Below, in pieces: positions 35,438 to 44,228 of a stretch of DNA of 64,000 bases. The DNA comes from Pseudomonadota bacterium (GTDB lineage: Bacteria; Pseudomonadota; Gammaproteobacteria; Steroidobacterales; SZUA-146), in contig JBCCHD010000010.1 in assembly GCA_039028935.1 (NCBI GenBank), forward strand, positions 62,001 to 126,000, in the 5' to 3' direction. The translations under genes were made by a program, and so were the position numbers. How positions within the stretch are numbered: the stretch's first letter is position 1; every line of letters starts with the position of its first letter. The notes under the pieces are model-generated. The model was not told where the DNA came from, searched no databases, and was given only the letters and a program-made list of their open reading frames with translations.

Positions 35438-37486
35438 TTAGAATCCCGCGGCTAGCGTCACCTTCACGTTGCGACCGGGTGCCGGCAGCGAGCTCAAATG
35501 CGACGTGAAATTCTTGTCGGCAACGTTATCAATGCCAAATGTGACGGTAATGTCATTGTCCGTAAATTGCGGCCGCCATACACCAAATAGGTCATGCGTG
35601 GCATAACCTGCCGTGTCGGGTTGATCGCCCGGTAAACGACCTTGACGGGCATAAAACACGCTTCGTGCGCCGAGCTGCAAATCGACCCCATCAAAGTACT
35701 TTTGGACAGTAAGTTTCAAGTTATGTCCGGAGATACCCCGAAGTGGCACATCGTCCGTCAGATTGTCTCCCTTTAGATAAGAAACGCCCGCTGAAATATC
35801 CCAGCCGCGCTCAGGCATTTGGTATGACAGCTCAAGCTCCGATCCTCGCGTTTCGGCTTTGCTAATGTTGTCGAACGAGGTGATCGTCGTGGTGATGATT
35901 GAGTCGATGAAGTTGGAAAACCGATTGTGAAACAGGTTGGCCCGCACGGAGAAACGGTGGTCGGTGTCACGAAAATCGCTGAGAAAATAACGCAGTCCGA
36001 CCTCCACGCCTCGGTCCAGTTTTTCAGGCGTCAAATTGGGATTAGGCGTGAAGTTGTTCGCGCCGAAATGCACGCCGGAAATGTACAGCTCTTGGAAAGT
36101 CGGCGCACGAAACGCTTGGCTATACGATCCGGTCCAAGACAATCGGTCCGTTTGGGCAAACACGACGCTCGCGCGTGGCGACCACTCGCTGATGTCACGC
36201 TCCGAATTATCGATGACCGTCGCGCCATCCGATTGGGTCTCATATTGGTCGTAGCGCAACCCAAGCACGGTGGTCCATCGATCATTAACACGCCATTCGT
36301 CCTGCACATAACTGCCTGTGAAAGTGGCCGTCGCGTCAGGGAAAGCCAAGTTTGGCCCGCCGCCGCGCGTACTGCGCGTTTCGTCTTCGTAGTGTTCGAT
36401 ACCATAGACGAGGCGGTGCTCACCCCAGGGCCCGTCGAACAGCGTGACATTATGAAACTCAGCGCCCTGCGTGTCGAAATTGATGATATCGAGTCGACCG
36501 TTGGTGCCAATGCGTTTTTCGCGAAGAATTTGAGCACTGTTGTAAACGGATAGCTCTGGATTAAACCAACCGCTCAAATCGCCGTGGCTGACGACGACCC
36601 GATCGATTTCAACTTCCGTCTCGCGATCGGTGAGCACGGCGGTCGGCGACGTTCGCTCATCCGCCTGTGCGGGCACCTCGCCAGCAATAAAATGCGCCTG
36701 GCGAGAATACTGCACGCGCGTAGTGAGGGTCGGCGCCCAACCCAGCTTGACCAGCCCCGCCCAAACATCTTGTGCCGAATCGTCGAGCACCTCTCCATTA
36801 CCGAGCCGCACGTCTTCCGAGGCGCGTCGGGTGCCGCTTAGCAGCAGGTCCAGACCACCCATAAAGTCTGATCGCGCCGCCACAATGCCGGTACCCGACT
36901 GCTGGTTGTCCGCGTCGGTATACCCGGTTTTAACACGCGCACCCAATGATTGACCGCGGTCGAGAAAATCGGCGCCGTCTTTGGTTTTCATCGCGATTAC
37001 GCCACCTAGGGCGCCACTGCCGTACACAGCCGAACCGGGTCCACGCAGCACCTCAACCGCTTTGAGCAGTTCGGTTTCGACAAAGACACGGCCTTTGTGA
37101 CCCGAATCGAAATTCTGGCGAACACCGTCCACCGTGATCAGTATCCGATTGCCGCCGAGCCCCCGAATCACCGGCTCCTGGGCAATGGCGCGCGGTCCGG
37201 CTGTAAATTCAACACCCGGCGCGCCTTTTAAGACTTCGCTGAGCGACTGCGCTTGAAACTTCTCGAATTCGGATACATCGACGACGCTGATCGACTCCGC
37301 CGCTTCATACAGTCGCCGCGGTGTTCGCGTACCGATCACTATCACCTGCTCAAGCACGTCGCTGGCGTTCACGTTTTCGTCCGCGCGCTTTTCTTGCGCT
37401 TGAACACTGAAACCACCCACGACCAAAACGAGCGCCGTTACCGCACTGATGCGCGGTCGGAAAGACAAAACGTGATTAAACAACAT
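35438..37486 (-). CDS. TonB-dependent heme/hemoglobin receptor, HmuR-like
   Basis: 682 aa. A signal peptide ends near SVQAQ (residue 31). The TonB box region is VLEQVIVIGT, the plug follows (residues about 45-180, with ITVDGVRQNFDSGHKGRVFV), then a beta-barrel to the C-terminus ending in Phe (LAAGF). The heme-receptor signature is present: FRAP at residues 459-462, His473 and NPNL at 482-485, the arrangement in HmuR and HemR. It begins 2 bp after the stop of the HmuY-like giant lipoprotein gene, so the two are co-transcribed. The Fur-box-like site of the operon is at ~42.2 kb. Function in heme import is inferred from family and context. Confidence 0.93.
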   Translation of the reverse strand: MLFNHVLSFRPRISAVTALVLVVGGFSVQAQEKRADENVNASDVLEQVIVIGTRTPRRLYEAAESISVVDVSEFEKFQAQSLSEVLKGAPGVEFTAGPRAIAQEPVIRGLGGNRILITVDGVRQNFDSGHKGRVFVETELLKAVEVLRGPGSAVYGSGALGGVIAMKTKDGADFLDRGQSLGARVKTGYTDADNQQSGTGIVAARSDFMGGLDLLLSGTRRASEDVRLGNGEVLDDSAQDVWAGLVKLGWAPTLTTRVQYSRQAHFIAGEVPAQADERTSPTAVLTDRETEVEIDRVVVSHGDLSGWFNPELSVYNSAQILREKRIGTNGRLDIINFDTQGAEFHNVTLFDGPWGEHRLVYGIEHYEDETRSTRGGGPNLAFPDATATFTGSYVQDEWRVNDRWTTVLGLRYDQYETQSDGATVIDNSERDISEWSPRASVVFAQTDRLSWTGSYSQAFRAPTFQELYISGVHFGANNFTPNPNLTPEKLDRGVEVGLRYFLSDFRDTDHRFSVRANLFHNRFSNFIDSIITTTITSFDNISKAETRGSELELSYQMPERGWDISAGVSYLKGDNLTDDVPLRGISGHNLKLTVQKYFDGVDLQLGARSVFYARQGRLPGDQPDTAGYATHDLFGVWRPQFTDNDITVTFGIDNVADKNFTSHLSSLPAPGRNVKVTLAAGF

Positions 37487-37488
37487 GC

Positions 37489-40400
37489 TTAATTGACCGT
37501 AATTCGAATAAATGGCCGCGCGTCAAAACCAAGCTCGGCCTCGGTACACACCGTTTCAGAGCGCTCGCTGTCGCAGTAGGCCGCCACGGCGACCGAACCG
37601 CTGTCCGTGCGCACCACTGGATACGCTTCCTGGCTTAATGATAAACCGTCGGCCACACCACCACCATTAATCCACGCGGTCATCAGGCCCGTTACGTCAA
37701 CCTCAACCCAAAGGCCTGAGTCTTCTTGCGTGTACGTGGCAAACGGGCCGACCGAATCGTTGACGTCCAGCCACTGCACGTCGCCACCCTCATCCCATGC
37801 CGTGTATTGCAAAAAGACATCGGTGAGCACCGTGGCATTTCCAGGTGTATGGGGATTGTCCATGTCCGCGTCGCCCGGGCATCCGCCGACAAAGCCACCG
37901 TTCTCACAGACGGAGTAAAGGTGAAGCGTCGCCGTATAGCTGCCAACCGGCAGATCACGTATCTGATCGTACAAGTCGCTGCCGAACGCAACGAGCCCTT
38001 TGCCACCGTGCACCGACTCATGATTCCACACTGAGATTCCGCCGCTGTCACCATCCGGCGATCCCTGATTACCCAAAAACTCGTACACGAAGGTGTCTTT
38101 CGTGGCGATCTGCTGCACCGACACGCGGATGGTTACGGTGGAATCGGCCGTGGCGCCGTCGGCATCCATCACTGTAAGACGCGCACTAAATTGACCCGCC
38201 GTTGTGTATGTGTGAGACACATTCTCGCCAACGACGGGCATCGACCCATCACCAAAATCCCACTCATAGCTCACTATGGAACCATCCGGGTCGCTGCTGT
38301 TCGAACCGGAAAACTCAACGGCAAGCGGTAACACGCCCGCATCCGTATCCGTTGTGATCGCCGCAAGCGGTAGCTGGTTAACCGGGTCCTCCACGACAAT
38401 TGTCACGGTATCTTGCGATGACTGATTGTTGGCATCGGTCACGGTGAGCTGGAACACATACTGTCCCATGCCAAGGGACACGACGGGCGATACTTCGTCC
38501 AACGGATCCGGATTACCACTCCACACGTAGCTGGTGATGTTGTTGTCGGCGTCCGTCGAGCCGGAACCATCGAGCTGCACAGAAACTTGGCCGCCCGCAC
38601 TCGTGAGCACGACCGTTTGGTCGGGGCCCGCGTTGGCAATCGGAGCTGGCCCGAGATCCGGCTGTTCAACAGTGATAACTATCTCTGCGGTAGCGGCAGC
38701 GGACGGTCCGCGCTCATCCGTAGCGGTTAGACGCACCGTGTAGTCGCCCGCGGTGGTAAAGGTGTGCACCACGTTCGCCCCTTGAGCCGACGATCCGTCG
38801 TCGAAGTCCCAAAGGAGCACAACGGCACCTTGGGCACCCATGATGTTGCTCGTAAAGGACACCGTAAGCGGCGCATCGCCACCCACTACATCACTCGAGA
38901 TTCCGGCTATCAGCGGCGGCGCAGCGACGGATATCGTCACGACCGCACTCGCCGACGCACCCTCGTTGTCGGTGACCGTAAGACGCGCAATGTAGTCACC
39001 GGCGCTCGCATAGGTGTGGCTTACCGTCACACCCGATGCGTCAGCCGAGCCATCGCCGAACTCCCAGACATAGCTGTCGATAGTGCCGTCGGCATCGCTG
39101 CTGCCTGCAGCCGAAAACTGCACGGTGAGCGGGCTTTGGCCACCCACGACATCCGTTTCGATGATCGCGAGTGGTAGCGAATTTGAAGGGGAGCGCACGG
39201 TGACGCTCACGGTGTCGCTGGACGACTGGCCGTTGGCATCGGTGACGGTGAGCTCAAACACATACTGCCCTTCACCCAGCACCACGGTTGGCATGGGCAC
39301 ATCATCCGGATCGGGCGTCCCGTTCCATACATAGCTGGCAATGTTATTGTCGCCGTCGCTTGAAGCCGATGCATCGAGCATTACGCTCATCTGCCCGCCC
39401 GGCGAGTCGAGAGTGAAATCAAGATCCGTCCCCGCATCAGCGATGGGAGCGGGGCCTAAATCCACTTGATCGACCGTAATAGTAACGGTGGCGGTGGCGG
39501 CAGACGACGGGCCGCGGTCGTCCGTTGCCGTTAACGTGGCTGTAAAAACGCCGATTTGCGTGTACGTATGTGTCACGGTCGCACCGCTCGCGCTGTTGCC
39601 GTCACCAAAGTCCCAGGTGTAGTCAACATCGCCTTGAGCGCCGCTGGTCGTGGCGTCAAACGTCACCTCAAGCGGGGCATCACCGCCGACCACATTCGAA
39701 TCGATGGCCGCGGTCAGAATAGGCGCCGCCACACTGATGGCTACAATATCGACGCTCATGGCGCCGTCCGCGTCCATCACGGTGAGTCGCGCGGCGTATT
39801 GTCCGGGTACCGTGTACACATGCGTCGCGTTTACGCCGTTGGCCGTTGCGCCATCGCCAAAGTCCCATGCAAAGTTCACCAGCGAGCCGTCCGGGTCGCT
39901 GCTTTGATCGCCAGAGAAATTGACACTAAGCGGCGCCGGTCCAGTCACCACATCGGCGATAGCAACAGCATCCGGCAACTGGTTGTCGGGCGCGCGCACC
40001 GTGATCGTCACGGTGTCCTGCGACGACTGACCGTTAGCGTCGGTCACCGTCAGCGTGAACATATACATGCCTTCGCCAAGCACAACCGTCGGCTGGGCTT
40101 CAGCGAGCGGCAACGGCTCACCGCTCCATACATAGCTGGCGATGTTGTTGTCGTCATCCATCGAGGCCGTGCCGTCAAGCTGCACCATCACCTGTCCGCC
40201 GCGTTCCTCGAGTAGGATATCCTGATCCGCTCCTGCGTTGGCCACAGGCACCGGTCCCAAATCGGGCGCGTTGACCTGAATAAAGACCTCGCTCGTCGCC
40301 CCACCGGCGGCACCGCGTTCGTCGGTCGCGGTCACACTCACCGTGTAACCACCGGCGTCATTAAATGTATGCGCAACGGCCTGTCCCGTCGCAGTACCGC

Positions 40401-41370
40401 CATCACCGAAATTCCAGGTATACGTTGTCGAGCCGATCGCGCCCGACGACTCGGCAGAAAAATTCACCAACAAAGGCGCGCTACCGGAAATCACATCGGC
40501 GCTGGCGCTCACACCGAGCTGCTGAGCCCCCGGTGGCGGCAAGACAAAGTCTTCGTCGGCTGCGGGCGTGTAGTGAAACGCGATATTGCCTGATTCTGCG
40601 CTGCCCTCTGGCAGGCCGTAGTAGCCCAACATTTCAAAGGCAAATTTCACCCCTTCTGAGCTATTGATCACCCAAATATCGCCGGAAGGTCGCAGTAAAT
40701 GATTCTCATCGGGGTAATAATCGTACCAACCGAGGATCGCCTCGCCAGGCGTCCCGTCGGCTTCGAACACCACACCACTGCCGAGCGTCAAAAACGCAAA
40801 CGCGGCGGTGTTTAAATCAAGTCGGTTACGGTTAACAACGTCATTGGCCAAACAGTAATTGTCGGCATCACGATCATCGAAGCCCTGCTGACAGACAGAA
40901 AAAAAGAGATTCCCGCCGAGGCGGAGAATCTCTTCGTCGCTTAAGTCAAGCAAACTCCGATCAGGAAGGAACTGGATCTCGGGCGAAGTGATGACGTCCA
41001 GAAGCCCTCCCTCTCGACTAACAGCCGCTGTAACCTGACCGTTACCGCTGACGCCGCTATTTATTTTTATTTTGAATCGTTGAAATGCAATGTCCCATGA
41101 ATTGTCTGCGTAGGGGTCCTCGGGCGACACCACTGCAAACCGATCAAGGTCAAAATACACCCATTTATCGTTATCCGTTGCGTTAAGCTTTTGCGTGCCT
41201 ACTCCGTTAGACAGCGAAGCGTTTTCAATTGCTACCTCCTGACTGGAAGGATCACCACCGTCCGTGGCGATGAATTCGTTTTCCAGTTCAGACTCTTTAC
41301 ACCCACTCGCCGTCATCAATACGACGAGCAGTATTCCTGAGGCGAACCTCAGACGTCCTTTCCTATCCAT
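37489..41370 (-). CDS. giant lipoprotein: HmuY-like heme-binding domain, nine PKD domains and a DNRLRE-like domain
   Basis: 1293 aa from the ATG at 41370; a TTG at 41382 is possible, and residue numbers here count from it. A lipobox ends LMTASGC at residue 28. Residues about 50-275 match HmuY (WVYFDLD, WDIAFQRFKIKINSGVSGNG, DIWVIN), with His228 and His270 as candidate heme ligands. Residues 287-1088 are nine PKD domains in three super-repeats. Residues 1091-1297 are a DNRLRE-like domain (YEFLGNQG, WNHESVHGG, FVGGCPGD, QEAYPVVRTDSGSVAV). It should sit on the cell surface and pass heme to the receptor encoded next. The fusion is the most unusual protein in the window. HmuY assignment is by motif; no structure was computed. 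Confidence 0.85.
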   Translation of the reverse strand: MDRKGRLRFASGILLVVLMTASGCKESELENEFIATDGGDPSSQEVAIENASLSNGVGTQKLNATDNDKWVYFDLDRFAVVSPEDPYADNSWDIAFQRFKIKINSGVSGNGQVTAAVSREGGLLDVITSPEIQFLPDRSLLDLSDEEILRLGGNLFFSVCQQGFDDRDADNYCLANDVVNRNRLDLNTAAFAFLTLGSGVVFEADGTPGEAILGWYDYYPDENHLLRPSGDIWVINSSEGVKFAFEMLGYYGLPEGSAESGNIAFHYTPAADEDFVLPPPGAQQLGVSASADVISGSAPLLVNFSAESSGAIGSTTYTWNFGDGGTATGQAVAHTFNDAGGYTVSVTATDERGAAGGATSEVFIQVNAPDLGPVPVANAGADQDILLEERGGQVMVQLDGTASMDDDNNIASYVWSGEPLPLAEAQPTVVLGEGMYMFTLTVTDANGQSSQDTVTITVRAPDNQLPDAVAIADVVTGPAPLSVNFSGDQSSDPDGSLVNFAWDFGDGATANGVNATHVYTVPGQYAARLTVMDADGAMSVDIVAISVAAPILTAAIDSNVVGGDAPLEVTFDATTSGAQGDVDYTWDFGDGNSASGATVTHTYTQIGVFTATLTATDDRGPSSAATATVTITVDQVDLGPAPIADAGTDLDFTLDSPGGQMSVMLDASASSDGDNNIASYVWNGTPDPDDVPMPTVVLGEGQYVFELTVTDANGQSSSDTVSVTVRSPSNSLPLAIIETDVVGGQSPLTVQFSAAGSSDADGTIDSYVWEFGDGSADASGVTVSHTYASAGDYIARLTVTDNEGASASAVVTISVAAPPLIAGISSDVVGGDAPLTVSFTSNIMGAQGAVVLLWDFDDGSSAQGANVVHTFTTAGDYTVRLTATDERGPSAAATAEIVITVEQPDLGPAPIANAGPDQTVVLTSAGGQVSVQLDGSGSTDADNNITSYVWSGNPDPLDEVSPVVSLGMGQYVFQLTVTDANNQSSQDTVTIVVEDPVNQLPLAAITTDTDAGVLPLAVEFSGSNSSDPDGSIVSYEWDFGDGSMPVVGENVSHTYTTAGQFSARLTVMDADGATADSTVTIRVSVQQIATKDTFVYEFLGNQGSPDGDSGGISVWNHESVHGGKGLVAFGSDLYDQIRDLPVGSYTATLHLYSVCENGGFVGGCPGDADMDNPHTPGNATVLTDVFLQYTAWDEGGDVQWLDVNDSVGPFATYTQEDSGLWVEVDVTGLMTAWINGGGVADGLSLSQEAYPVVRTDSGSVAVAAYCDSERSETVCTEAELGFDARPFIRITVN
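38119..40524 (-). repeat. triplicated ~267-aa super-repeat of three PKD domains each
   Basis: Three tandem units of about 801-804 bp encode an A-B-C order of PKD domains. Matching motifs sit at a constant distance: the A-type W-[ND]-F-x-DG motif starts at residues 321, 588 and 856, YVW[SN]G at 417, 684 and 952, and the C-type WxFGDG at 504, 771 and 1039. The period of 267-268 residues points to duplication of a three-domain block. Confidence 0.9.
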
Positions 41371-41413
41371 TTGCGTACGCAAACCGATCTACCGACAACC
41401 AATCCGCGACGAA

Positions 41414-42166
41414 CTAGTCGCGAGCTTTGCGTCGGCGCATCACACCGAGCGATCCAAGCGCGGTGGCAAACAACCACACCGCTGCTGGGACCGGCACGGG
41501 TGTCGCATTAATTTCCAAATAAGGCGTAAAGCCGGTGCCCGAGCAAAATTCACTGCTGAGCTCCGAATCGCAAAACGCCGATACCGCCACCGATCCCTCA
41601 TCGGTTCGGATTACCGGATACGCTTCCTGGCTCAGTACGAAGCCAAAATCGACACCGGTATCGAGTATTACCTGGATCAGCGACGTGACGTCGATGCTGA
41701 TCCAGCCGTCGGCACCGCTTTGTGAAAAGCTCACACTCGTGCCAGCGTTGTCCAGTTCACCCCATGACAACGAGCCATCTGCTTCGTCCCACACGCTGCG
41801 CTGAATCACCACATCGGTGGTAGTCGTTTCAGCGCCCGGATCACCGGGACATCCCCCAACAAAACCACCCGAGGAACAGTACGCGTATAAGTTCAGCGTC
41901 GCGGTAAATGGCCCAGCTAATGCCGCGTCCATCATCCAGGTGGGATCGAATTGAATCAGTGCCTGGCCACCATGAATGCTCTCGTGGTTCCAGATCAAAA
42001 GACCACCGCTCTCACCTGAACCGCCGCCCTGGTTGCCCAGGAACTCATACAGATAGGTGTCTTGTGTGGCGTCGTATGTACCCGCCATGACCGGACCACA
42101 CAGTCCGACTGCCGCCAGAATAAAACTGGAAAACAGCGCTTGTCGCATTTTGCTTGTTTTCGTCAT
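41414..42166 (-). CDS. sorted surface protein with DNRLRE-like domain, paralogue of the giant lipoprotein's C-terminal domain
   Basis: 250 aa from the ATG at 42166, with GGGAGAG 6 bp upstream; a long in-frame extension to 42298 crosses the Fur site. A signal peptide ends near PVMAG. Residues about 30-215 are a DNRLRE-like fold sharing YLYEFLGNQGG, WNHESIHGG, GGFVGGCPGDP, QEAYPVIRTDEGSVAV and FCDSE with the giant lipoprotein and with the protein at 44229. Four conserved Cys suggest two disulfides. The C-terminus is a VPVPAAVWLFATAL helix with RRRK at the end, a PEP-CTERM/VPLPA-type sorting tail. First gene of the heme-receptor operon. Confidence 0.85.
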   Translation of the reverse strand: MTKTSKMRQALFSSFILAAVGLCGPVMAGTYDATQDTYLYEFLGNQGGGSGESGGLLIWNHESIHGGQALIQFDPTWMMDAALAGPFTATLNLYAYCSSGGFVGGCPGDPGAETTTTDVVIQRSVWDEADGSLSWGELDNAGTSVSFSQSGADGWISIDVTSLIQVILDTGVDFGFVLSQEAYPVIRTDEGSVAVSAFCDSELSSEFCSGTGFTPYLEINATPVPVPAAVWLFATALGSLGVMRRRKARD

Positions 42167-42226
42167 GGCATCTCTCCCATCGATTTCCCGATGTTGATTG
42201 TACTCTAAACTCATTTTTTGCAAATG

Positions 42227-42245
42227 TAAATGATAATTATTCGTA
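42227..42245. promoter_or_regulatory. Fur-box-like site of the heme-receptor operon
   Basis: The core AATGATAATTATTCGT (42229-42244) fits the Fur consensus GATAATGATAATCATTATC in most positions. It lies 63 bp upstream of the ATG at 42166 on the minus strand. Confidence 0.7.
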
Positions 42246-42331
42246 TTTCGAAACTTTTTTCGGTTCGCACCGTTCCCTGTGCCCGCCAAACAACGCATTA
42301 CCGTTGCTCAACGTCCCCGCTCATCATTACG

Positions 42332-43264
42332 TTAAGCGGCATGTGACGTTTTCTGAGCCGACCGGCCCGTCCACGCCCAGCCACCGAGCGCACTGAGCAA
42401 GAGCCAGAATGCAGCGGGCACCGGCACCGGCACCGTCTCCCAGCCAATGTCGTTAAGCCCAGCATAATCGAGTGCGGTCATTAGCTGACGCTCACCTGCA
42501 GGGGTACTGGGATCCATTAGCGTTTCTTGAAACTCGCCCGCCACCTCGCTGAACAACCCTTCCAGCCAATGTGCGCTGTTTTCCAGTGGCACAGGACCAC
42601 CAAACAAGGCCATGGATGCCGCGCCCTCGAATTGAAGCGTGCCGTCCGGTCCTGTAACGATTTGCGAAAACCACGAATCGGCCGAGCCAAAGCCAAAGAT
42701 GTGGGCGATCTCATGCACGGCTGTCGTGAGAAAGTCGTGCTGATTCGCGCCAAGCCCATCGGCGGATTCACCGAAGTACCACTCTTTGTCGCTGTTGACG
42801 CTGATCACGCCACCCCACACTCCGTAGTCGGTGGCCGTAGCGCCCAGCGCGTTTTGCTGCCCCCGGGTGAACAGCGACGCCTCGAATTCGTCGCTGCCGT
42901 CGATATCAAACAGCGTGCCGGTTGAGCCAAAGCCCAGCACGCTCGGCCCCATGCTCGCACCGCCGACAAATATGCGCAGCGTATCGGCGGCCACCTCCTG
43001 GTCGGTCAGTACTTCCAGCATGCCAAGGTTGGAGGGATTATTAATAATCACACTCCAAGTATCGCCAGCCTCGGGGGAGATCGTTGTTAACGAATCGGTG
43101 AAGAACGTGAAAAACGAAGCGGCCTGCTCCAACCGAGCACGTCGTGCCGGGTCATCAAAAAACCCATTGTCATAGCGATAGTCAAATTCGATCGTGATCG
43201 CGTGTGACGTCGCGGCGCCACTGCACAGCAATAGGCCTATAACAATCAAGCCGACTTTACGCAT
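42332..43264 (-). CDS. secreted zinc metalloprotease-like protein with VPxPA sorting tail
   Basis: 310 aa from the ATG at 43264, with GGGAG 8 bp upstream; a GTG nine bases further up is weaker. A signal peptide ends near ATSHA. The zinc motif is in TTAVHEIAHIFGFGSADSWF (about residue 155 on). HExxHxxG is clear, but the 11th position is Ser instead of the His or Asp expected in metzincins, so the third ligand lies elsewhere. The C-terminus is a VPVPVPAAFWLL sorting helix. This looks like the NF038122 metalloprotease group, a name from memory. A role in releasing heme from host or environmental proteins is speculation. No own promoter is obvious, because a terminator precedes it. Confidence 0.8.
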   Translation of the reverse strand: MRKVGLIVIGLLLCSGAATSHAITIEFDYRYDNGFFDDPARRARLEQAASFFTFFTDSLTTISPEAGDTWSVIINNPSNLGMLEVLTDQEVAADTLRIFVGGASMGPSVLGFGSTGTLFDIDGSDEFEASLFTRGQQNALGATATDYGVWGGVISVNSDKEWYFGESADGLGANQHDFLTTAVHEIAHIFGFGSADSWFSQIVTGPDGTLQFEGAASMALFGGPVPLENSAHWLEGLFSEVAGEFQETLMDPSTPAGERQLMTALDYAGLNDIGWETVPVPVPAAFWLLLSALGGWAWTGRSAQKTSHAA

Positions 43265-43284
43265 GTTCTGCACTCCCTTGAGCC

Positions 43285-43320
43285 AAAAAACCGGGCGCAG
43301 CCACGCTGCACCCGGTTTTT
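43285..43320 (-). terminator. terminator between two sorted surface-protein genes
   Basis: On the minus strand a stem of CCGGG and GCAG, with one mismatch (C-A), and a 5-nt loop is followed by TTTTTT. It lies just past the gene at 43340. Plus-strand T-run also present, so it is bidirectional in form. Confidence 0.8.
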
Positions 43321-43339
43321 ATTTCGATGTCGCTTTGTG

Positions 43340-43993
43340 TTATCGGCGACGCGCAACCAATCCCAACAGAGCCGAACCCAACAGCCAGATGGCCGCCGGC
43401 ACCGGGACGGGCGTTGCTTCGATTTGCAGTACGGGCATCATGCCGCCAGTTGCAATCGAAGAGTAAAAGTAATTATTGAATGTGCCGTTACCCGCACCGC
43501 GCGCAGTAATGGCGAAGCCATTAGACGAACTCGGATCGGCAACCCACGATGCAACCAGTGACGTCAGATCCCAGGTATAGACGCCCGGAGTCGACGCCAC
43601 GACGGTATCCACAACCGACCCGATGCTGCTCATCAGCACGGCAGCGCCGGCTGCGTCGGTCACAGTTTCCACATCAATGCCCACCTCGTTGACCGAAATG
43701 TCCATGAAGCTACCCGCTGAGTCGCCCGTGCAGGTTAGCCCTGGGTTGCAGTACATCTCCATTACGAGTGTGGCGCTGGTGATGGTCTGTCCGGCAAGGC
43801 TGCTGACGTCGAAGTCCATAAAGGCAACCGATTCAAAGGCTGCACCCGCACCTGGGTTGTTGACGATCAGTCGGTCGTTGTCGCTAAACCCACCCGCGAA
43901 CGAATAAAAATCGACGGTTGGCGACAAAGACGTGGCGCCCGCGTGGACACCCATCAGCATGAAAGCGGCTAAAGCCAGAATCCCTTTTTTCAT
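43340..43993 (-). CDS. sorted surface protein with DNRLRE-like domain
   Basis: 217 aa from the ATG at 43993, with GGGGAG 6 bp upstream; an in-frame extension to 44149 crosses the Fur site. A signal peptide ends near VHAGA. The body has the DNRLRE pattern (VAFMDFDVSSLAGQTITSAT, then TWDLTSLVASWVADPSSSNG) but lacks the EFLGNQG and WNHE signatures of the closer paralogues. The tail is PVPVPAAIWLLGSALLGLVA with RRR, a PEP-CTERM/VPLPA-type sorting signal. A Fur-box-like site lies 106 bp upstream. The function is unknown; expression in low iron is inferred. Confidence 0.82.
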   Translation of the reverse strand: MKKGILALAAFMLMGVHAGATSLSPTVDFYSFAGGFSDNDRLIVNNPGAGAAFESVAFMDFDVSSLAGQTITSATLVMEMYCNPGLTCTGDSAGSFMDISVNEVGIDVETVTDAAGAAVLMSSIGSVVDTVVASTPGVYTWDLTSLVASWVADPSSSNGFAITARGAGNGTFNNYFYSSIATGGMMPVLQIEATPVPVPAAIWLLGSALLGLVARRR

Positions 43994-44098
43994 TGTTACT
44001 CCCCAATTCGCGGTCACAATTCCGCGTTTTTCATTATCTACTGCACGCCGTGTCGACGCGGTTTTGAGGCTGAAAAGCATCCCACACTCCCAACTGAA

Positions 44099-44117
44099 AT
44101 GCAAATCATTCTCATTT
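44099..44117. promoter_or_regulatory. Fur-box-like site upstream of the gene at 43340
   Basis: On the minus strand AATGAGAATGATTTGCATT agrees well with Fur consensus half-sites. It lies 106 bp before the ATG at 43993. Confidence 0.65.
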
Positions 44118-44160
44118 AGATTATGGGTAAAATTCGTTACCTTCCCCACCAGGGGTGAAC

Positions 44161-44198
44161 GAAAAACACCACACGCAGAGCATGTGGCGTTTTTTTAA
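44161..44198 (-). terminator. terminator downstream of the gene at 44229
   Basis: CACCACA pairs with TGTGGCG across a short loop (one mismatch). On the minus strand TTTTTC follows. It is 31 bp past the stop codon and the plus-strand side also carries a T-run. Confidence 0.65.
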
Positions 44199-44228
44199 GT
44201 CAGCGGCCATCCGGCCGCCAACCTCTCC

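Noticed and set aside
38119-40524. CRISPR-like array
   Set aside because: The periodicity is ~800 bp and codes for protein domains, not short direct repeats with spacers.
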